From Pocillopora verrucosa (Eukaryota; Cnidaria; Anthozoa; Scleractinia; Pocilloporidae), in contig NC_089313.1 in assembly GCF_036669915.1 (NCBI RefSeq), forward strand, positions 18,352,662 through 18,416,661: a stretch of 64,000 bases of DNA, given 5' to 3'. A program made the position numbers and the translations under genes. The notes beneath the pieces were generated by a model that saw only the letters and a list, made by a program, of their open reading frames with translations, did not search any database and was not told where the DNA came from. Below are positions 58,329 to 64,000 of this stretch, piece after piece; position 1 is the stretch's first letter, and each line of letters opens with the position of its first letter.

Positions 58329-61300
58329 ATGAATAGTTTTCTGCTGCTTGTTCTCCTTTGTGTCAGCTGGTTAACTCTGGGTGTTTTTGCGGCCGCTGGT
58401 GAGTAAACAAAAAAAAACTTCTGTTTTGATTAGCCGTTGAATTTAGTTCAAAGGAAAGTGTATGAGAATGAGCTAATGGGAGAATATCAGAACTGATTTG
58501 TATTTTCCATGATGTTCTCGAAGTTTAACTCTAAACCTCTGTTGTGAAGTGTTGTTGTGAAGCCTTGTAGAACCTTGGCTGCTTGTGATTCTTAAAGCAC
58601 CACCAAATTAAAGTGGCACTCGTCCAGCCACGTCACTAAGTCGATATCTAATTTGTATTTTATTTAATTTAAAAAATAATTAATAATATTTTTATTATAT
58701 TTCATAGATTCGTGGTCTTATACTGGGGTAGACCAAGATGGTGAGATTTTAAACATACTCCCAATTTCTTAGACTTTACGACATAAATTTCTGTAAATTA
58801 TTATATTGCTTCTATACTACATTTCGTCTACTAAAGCGTTATCAGAACTCCCGACTCTCACATGCAAATCACGGTAATTTTCTGTGTGGTTACCGTTTTA
58901 ATTCTTTGTTTAGAACAATTGTTATTTTAGTATTAATGTTGTCTCTGCCGTCTCAACGCAATTGATGTGTTACAGGCCCAAAAAACTGGACAGGTACCTG
59001 CAAATCTGGAAAGAAACAATCGCCCATCAACATAAAAATGTCTGACACTAAGTATGAGAAGATGACCGATTTCACACTCACGAATTACGATCGACCCTCC
59101 TATCTCAATTTCACGGCTACAAACAACGGTAAAATTGGAACAGTTGTATTTAAAGTCCCTCCGAATATCTACAACGTTAGTGGCGGAGGACTGGAAGGTG
59201 TTTTCACCACCGTTCAGTTCCACTTTCACTGGGGGTCAAATGATTCAATAGGATCAGAACACACTTTGGATGGGAAAGCGTTCGCTGCTGAGGTACGTAA
59301 ATAAAGAACGTACTCCGTCTGTACAAATGTGCAAATTAACTTCAACGGAGTGTGAGCGCGGAAAGAAAGGGACTAGGAGTGGTTGGTGAGCTGGCTTCTC
59401 GTCGTTATGGGCTAGTGTCTAATTCACTGGCGATTCTTCTCAGGGCATCCAAATATGGACTATATATGAGCCTAGGACTAAATGCTCTACTCCAACTAGA
59501 ACACTGGGTACCATGTTGTTTTATGACTCTACATGAAATTTTAAACGTACTTCGTTACATGTACACCACGATCCTTTAAAAAATTGGTTCCAAAAAGCCC
59601 TTCCATTGGGGCACATTTAAGACAACTATGGTGGGAAGTAGATGCGAGATAAAACCTTTAAAATTTAATTTCCAGACTTCAGAGGAAGTTTTCCAAACTT
59701 AAAGAAAGCCACAGCTCGTTAAATGTTAATCTTTGGTCTTTCCTTAAAGTCCTTGAAACAAACGTTAAAATAAATTTACCAAAAAGGAAAGGTTCACTAC
59801 AAAGAAAATTTTAAATTTACTTTTCCAAGTAAGGGCAGAGTCCCATAGTGCTTAACTTAGCTGATCCGACGTGCAATTAAAAAAAATTGGGTAACCCCGC
59901 TTGAAAGCTTGGATACCTAAAATTATTTTCAAAATTGATTGACTTGAAGTTCTCGTTTTGCTTGAAAAGTTGCATTTCGTCAGTTACAACACCAAGTACT
60001 CAGGATTTAAGGATGCAAAAGACGAACCAGACGGGCTTGCCGTGCTTGGAGTGTTCATCGAGGTAAGGCAAAAATACTTGTCACTTCATTTGAATGCACC
60101 TAAATGCATAACAATAAAACGTGATCTATTTCTATCATGTCTTGTTCCAGGTTGGCGATAAAAAAAATCAAGCATTTTCATTTTTAGATGAGTATCTCGG
60201 TGAACTCGTGAACAGCAGTACGTATACCAGTCTCTTGTACATTTGTTTCCTTGTCCACCGAAAAACTAACCGGTGGAGGTCATTACCCACAACTTTCACC
60301 GACATTGAGGCGAACAATTACTTTTGTTTACATCAAACTTCAGTCAATATACCGAAAATGGTCGAAAATTCAACCCTTAACGTGTGACTGTTTCATATCG
60401 CCTACTCGGAGGTGAATAGAACTTGCTTATGATTTCCCAACCAGCCAATCATCTGTGTGATGTAAGCTAAAAGCGTTTGATCCCACAGGTACAAGCTGCA
60501 ACGTAAGCAACGTCTGAAACCTCTGAACTCCCACATGAAGAAGTTAAGGAGACTAACAAAGGGCGGGGGTTGTCTGAGGCATTTAAGCCCCTTCTTTGTA
60601 TAGAGATATGGATAATTTAAAGCAACGAAACAACCCAGCATGCATTGTAATGCTAGTACAATGCTAGTGTAGGGCCCTTCAACAGAAAAATCTTGGTTAT
60701 CATAAACCCCCTGTACAGTGAAAGTCAAGTCAATCTCAATCAAGTTTGTCATTATTCTTCCCATTTAGAATTTTGATTTCCAAGGCAATCTTTTACCCGC
60801 TGTGGGGGAAAGAGGACAAGTAGTAGGAGAACAAAAAACTTACTTATCTTTCACGCTAATTTATTCACAAGGATATGCTTCTCTTATTGCCTGACGTGAC
60901 TTACGTTACTCTCTGCTCACAGGCTCGTTAGTAAGTAACATTACTACGTTTGCTCTGGCACCTATGTTGCCTTGGACCACACTTCATAAGTTCTTCCGGT
61001 ATAATGGTTCCTTAACAATTCCTGGTTGTGACGAGAGTGTCACTTGGACACTTTTCAACGACTTCGTGCAGATCTCACGTAAACAGGTAACAAAGAGAGG
61101 TCTTCTAATCCAACAGGACTGAATTTAGAACACAGCCCACATTGTCTACACATATAAGTTGGAAAACTTAGGATGGCTCTGGCTTTGCACAAGATTCAGT
61201 TTCTCGGTTAACAAAATCACTATTTGCCTGAGCTAACAGCTTATCAAATAAATATTGAATTGGCGTAATAATTATGTTCTTCGTTACAGATAAGGTATTT

Positions 61301-61535
61301 ACGCAGCCTCACATACGCATCACGCAAGGAAATGGTTAACAATTATCGTCCAGTACAGCCGCTCAACACAAGAACCGTGAAGAACAGTTTTCTACATCCC
61401 TCTTGCCCACTGCTAAACTCTGCCAGCAACATCATCGATAGAAACGCTGGCTATTCTCACTGTTGTTGCTCTCTGCACTCTTTAAACACTGATTATATTC
61501 GCAGTGAACATTTTCATAAGGTCTCCATTTTTTAA
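58329..61535 (+). CDS. alpha-carbonic anhydrase 3, divergent
   Basis: Coding exons 58329-58398, 58708-58740, 58976-59292, 59970-60062, 60151-60217, 60923-61086 and 61290-61535 give 329 residues in the same intron phases. Signal peptide MNSFLLLVLLCVSWLTLGVF; zinc ligands in QFHFHWG and LHFVSYN; IGSEHTLDG; Cys pair in GTCKSGK and IPGCDESV. Two active-site changes are visible: the proton-shuttle His is Lys (NNGKIGTV), and LTTP has become LTIP (Thr200 to Ile in CA II numbering). The C-terminus is a polar Cys/His-containing tail instead of an anchor. A hydrophobic anchor-like segment survives in the next frame at 61441-61485. The acceptor before 59970 is weak (TTGAAAAG). Probably secreted, with reduced or altered activity. 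Confidence 0.88.
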
Positions 61536-61728
61536 GTAACTTATTTGGTTGTCGTAGCTTAGACGCGTGTAGACACACTTGTACCAAGAAGCTTATCTAT
61601 CTTTACCGAATTCTGTCTGAAGACACTCAGACGCAGAAACCAATTTCAACGGAAGACAATCAGGGAGCCAAGCTATTAAGGTTTTCCAACACGCTTTGGA
61701 GTTTTTTTTTCCGAATGGTGTTAAAGTA

Positions 61729-61734
61729 AATAAA
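61729..61734 (+). promoter_or_regulatory. polyadenylation signal of carbonic anhydrase gene 3
   Basis: AATAAA about 190 bp after the stop codon, in an A-rich context. Tentative. Confidence 0.4.
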
Positions 61735-61739
61735 AAAAT

Positions 61740-62505
61740 AATTCAAAGGGCCCTTGGCATCTTGAATATAGAAGTTTTCTGCACTTGCATGATGAAGATA
61801 TGAGAGTGATCTTTGAAGAGTAACGCAGCAAAATACCTCATAAGAAAAGCCTTCATTAGTTCTTAGTGTTTGTTTTATTTTTACCGTGGAAAAAATGATT
61901 TCTCCTGAAAAAAAAAAAAAAAGAAAACAAGAACAACAAACAAACAAACAAAGAAAAACCAAAGGTCTCCGAAAAGAAGGCTACCATCACTTCTTTGCTG
62001 CAGTTACCCATTTTCTCCGCGTCTTGCATTAAGTACGCAATTCCTCCCCCCCCCCCCGCACGAAATCGGTTAATGAGTTAATGAGTTAATCAGTATACCT
62101 AGCTTACTTCTATTGATGGCGTCAGCGAGCACATGGTGCTACGCCCTAAACTTTTACAGCCCTACCTGCGATACCTAAAAAGAAAAAAAAATTAAGACAA
62201 CAAAAGTTTCTCTGGCTAAAGTGGACATTAATTTCCAATCTAATCAGTAGAACGAACCGCCTTTAGACTACAAGTTTTCCTTCGCATTTCTTGAAAGTGA
62301 AGCATTCCAGTAAGAATTATTTTCAACCCAATTCAATGCTACGGTTTTATCGCAAACTAACTAAGTTTTAACTGGAACGGAAATAAACAAAACAATTCTG
62401 ATTTTGCAAGCTGCCATTGTTCAGCTTGTGACTAGCGGACTTGTCATCTGCCCTGCTACTTCTACTGGGTAGCCAAGCCCTGGGGAAGGTGCAGAGTAAC
62501 GGTGT
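61740..62505. other. non-coding spacer between convergent genes
   Basis: Contains A-rich and C-rich homopolymer tracts (near 61907 and 62046) and presumably the 3' UTR of the minus-strand gene to the right. No element recognised. Confidence 0.4.
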
Positions 62506-63387
62506 TCAAACCACGGAGGGGTCTATAATTATTTGTGGTTTGCACGCATCCTCCTTCATCGTCTTAAAATTCTCAAAACCTGGGGGTGATTTGCGAACTT
62601 TGTGTTTCCCGTTTGTCTGTTTTCGTTTGTCGCTTCGATTTTCCTCGAGTTGCTGGTCAACGCTTTTTTTCTCGGGTTTAGCTTTGCCACTTTCTGATGG
62701 CGCAGCCCCTTCGGATAGTTTCCCAACCACTTCTCCAGAAGAGGTCTCATGTGTATTGGCAGCCCCTCCACCCTCCGTGGTTCCGGGGGTACTGGCAGTG
62801 GAAAACCTGCCTCCACTAGACTTCCCTCTTCCCCGCCTGGCAGATCTTGGCTTTTCTCCGTGGAAATTTTGTGACGAGCCACTATTTCTGCTCCCGTTGC
62901 TGACGTTCGTCACAGCATTCTCCAGGTTATCTGAAGGAGTGTTCACCTCCGTTTCAAGTCGGGTTTGAGAACTCTCTGATTTATCTTCGTTCCAAAGCGC
63001 GAAGCCTCCCCCCAGATTTTCAGAAGGTTTTACAGGTTCTTTCTTCTTTAGCCTCTGTTCGGAAGTTTTCGACCTATTACTAGTGAACTGGCGTTTTCTG
63101 TCGATTCTTTTTCCACAATGGTCCGATTTATCTTCGCCCGATCGATTTCTAGTTTTGCGTTCGGAGTGCTGACGAGTCCGAGTGGTTTCTGAGTGCTTCA
63201 AGAACTCTTTCTTACCATCTGATCTGTCTTTATAGACAACATTACCTAATTGGCTGGTTTCTCCAGCTATGCCTCCCTGCTTGGGAGGATTATTTTGAGT
63301 GAGTTCTGCTGAGGAGTTATTTATTATATCTGCTGTCTCGGGCCCCGCAGAGGGCTCGTTTTCATGTACTGCCTCCTCCTGACGAAC
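62506..63387 (-). CDS. last coding exon of an unidentified basic, disordered protein
   Basis: A 3' terminal exon: on the minus strand a T-rich tract and TTGCTCAACAG acceptor precede position 63387, and the frame runs 294 codons to a stop at 62506. The product is rich in Ser, Gly, Lys, Arg and Asn, with a GEKPRSARRGRGKSSGG patch like an RNA-binding RG-type region. A short PPGFENF motif lies near the end, before the C-terminus IIIDPSVV. No folded domain is visible, and the rest of the gene lies beyond the window. Codons upstream of 63387 are intron. Function not assigned. Confidence 0.6.
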   Translation of the reverse strand, partial: VRQEEAVHENEPSAGPETADIINNSSAELTQNNPPKQGGIAGETSQLGNVVYKDRSDGKKEFLKHSETTRTRQHSERKTRNRSGEDKSDHCGKRIDRKRQFTSNRSKTSEQRLKKKEPVKPSENLGGGFALWNEDKSESSQTRLETEVNTPSDNLENAVTNVSNGSRNSGSSQNFHGEKPRSARRGRGKSSGGRFSTASTPGTTEGGGAANTHETSSGEVVGKLSEGAAPSESGKAKPEKKSVDQQLEENRSDKRKQTNGKHKVRKSPPGFENFKTMKEDACKPQIIIDPSVV

Positions 63388-63459
63388 CTGTTGAGCAAAA
63401 AAAATGATTAGGCGTGAGTAACAAGGTTCTAAGAACAGGAGAAATTTCAAGAAATCCAC

Positions 63460-63907
63460 CTATGAAGATCATCATACCCTGAAGAAAGATTAGTAAGCAG
63501 CGTCGCTAAACAACCGTGCTACCTCAAATGCAACCACCTAGCTCCACCAATATTCACTAAGCACAATTTTTCTTTTGAGATCATTTATCCTCATTACAGC
63601 TGCAGATCAGAAATAATCTGCTAGAGAGAGATGTAACACTTGTGGTATGAGCATAACTCTCTCTGCACAAAACAAAAATCGTTCAAAATACTTAAATTAA
63701 GACGTAACAAAATTAAGACGTAACAAAATGTAATTCAAGATTGAAATCTTTGAAGCCCCAGTAAGTAAGGTTGATAATGTCACCGCTGATGAAAAAGGCG
63801 ACGCTCATAACAATAAACGATTGTGAATATATGAAAGTCATATATTTAAACTGCGGATAAAGACGTGAATATAAAAGCGATCTTCGCAGTAATGAACACC
63901 ACTTGAG
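63460..63907. other. intron or upstream sequence of the right-edge gene
   Basis: AT-rich, with one short direct duplication (AAATTAAGACGTAAC twice near 63695-63725). No exon recognised. Confidence 0.4.
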
Positions 63908-64000
63908 CAGTAGTGAAAATAAGGCCTGATAAAAAGGTCATGGGTTCAAATCCCGTACAGGCCTGTATTTTTTTTTTTTAGGCCTTTTTTTCACTACTGC
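63908..64000 (+). repeat. acceptor-plus-T-arm mini-tRNA flanked by inverted repeat
   Basis: Inside, AGGCCTG (63922-63928) pairs perfectly with CAGGCCT (63958-63964). Between them lies a 5-bp T-stem with loop TTCAAAT and B-box GGTTCAAATCC. The D-arm and anticodon arm are absent, and a T run follows. Outside, GCAGTAGTGAAAATAAGGCC (63908-63927) matches the complement of 63981-64000 with one mismatch. Probably a SINE-related or hairpin element. It is cut by the window end. Confidence 0.55.

Noticed and set aside
62441-62968. 175-codon plus-strand frame
   Set aside because: Antisense shadow of the spliced minus-strand exon, whose acceptor and composition are better supported.

Overview
The window is animal nuclear DNA, most likely from an anthozoan cnidarian such as a stony coral or a close relative. 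The evidence is AT-rich sequence, genes split by GT-AG introns, three tandem cnidarian-type extracellular alpha-carbonic anhydrase genes, a Penelope-like retroelement (PLE) with a GIY-YIG endonuclease, MITE-type repeats and a GPCR relic. I found no bacterial operon, CRISPR array or rRNA gene. The species is inferred, not shown.

Layout: 1-9 kb holds no gene I can support. It contains a CTGA/CCTG microsatellite, some promoter-like boxes and one copy of a dispersed repeat. About 9.05-22.6 kb is a compound repeat array, all on the minus strand. It holds twelve full-length and two internally deleted tRNA-Phe(GAA)-like sequences, each carrying about 30 extra bases in the T-arm that fold as a hairpin. 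These alternate with a second, degenerate tRNA-Cys-like family. The array grew by local duplication and was later invaded by a 1.49 kb TIR DNA element and a 3.2 kb PLE.

From 24.3 to 27.7 kb, on the minus strand, lie two exons of a ChaN/Tiki-superfamily (haem-binding type) protein. Its intron is largely filled by a 48-bp minisatellite and also holds a perfect 33-bp palindrome. From 28 to 36 kb the sequence is mostly non-coding, with a MITE, a folded-back PLE-end relic and one frame-broken coding-like stretch.

The main host locus is 36.4-61.7 kb on the plus strand: three paralogous alpha-carbonic anhydrases (314, 316 and 329 residues). Each has seven coding exons with identical intron phases, a signal peptide and all three zinc histidines. 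The first two end in GPI-anchor-like tails, and the third appears to have had its tail shifted out of frame. Only the middle gene keeps the proton-shuttle histidine (His64 in human CA II numbering). The first two genes also share a duplicated promoter and leader block. Together they suggest one family of secreted or surface CO2/bicarbonate enzymes diverging in speed and anchoring.

The right edge carries the last coding exon of an unidentified basic, disordered protein on the minus strand. At the very end is an acceptor-plus-T-arm 'mini-tRNA' flanked by an inverted repeat.

The best candidate for something undescribed is the tRNA-Phe array. Removing the 30 bases gives an ordinary 73-nt tRNA-Phe, and the hairpin stays paired while its sequence changes between copies.
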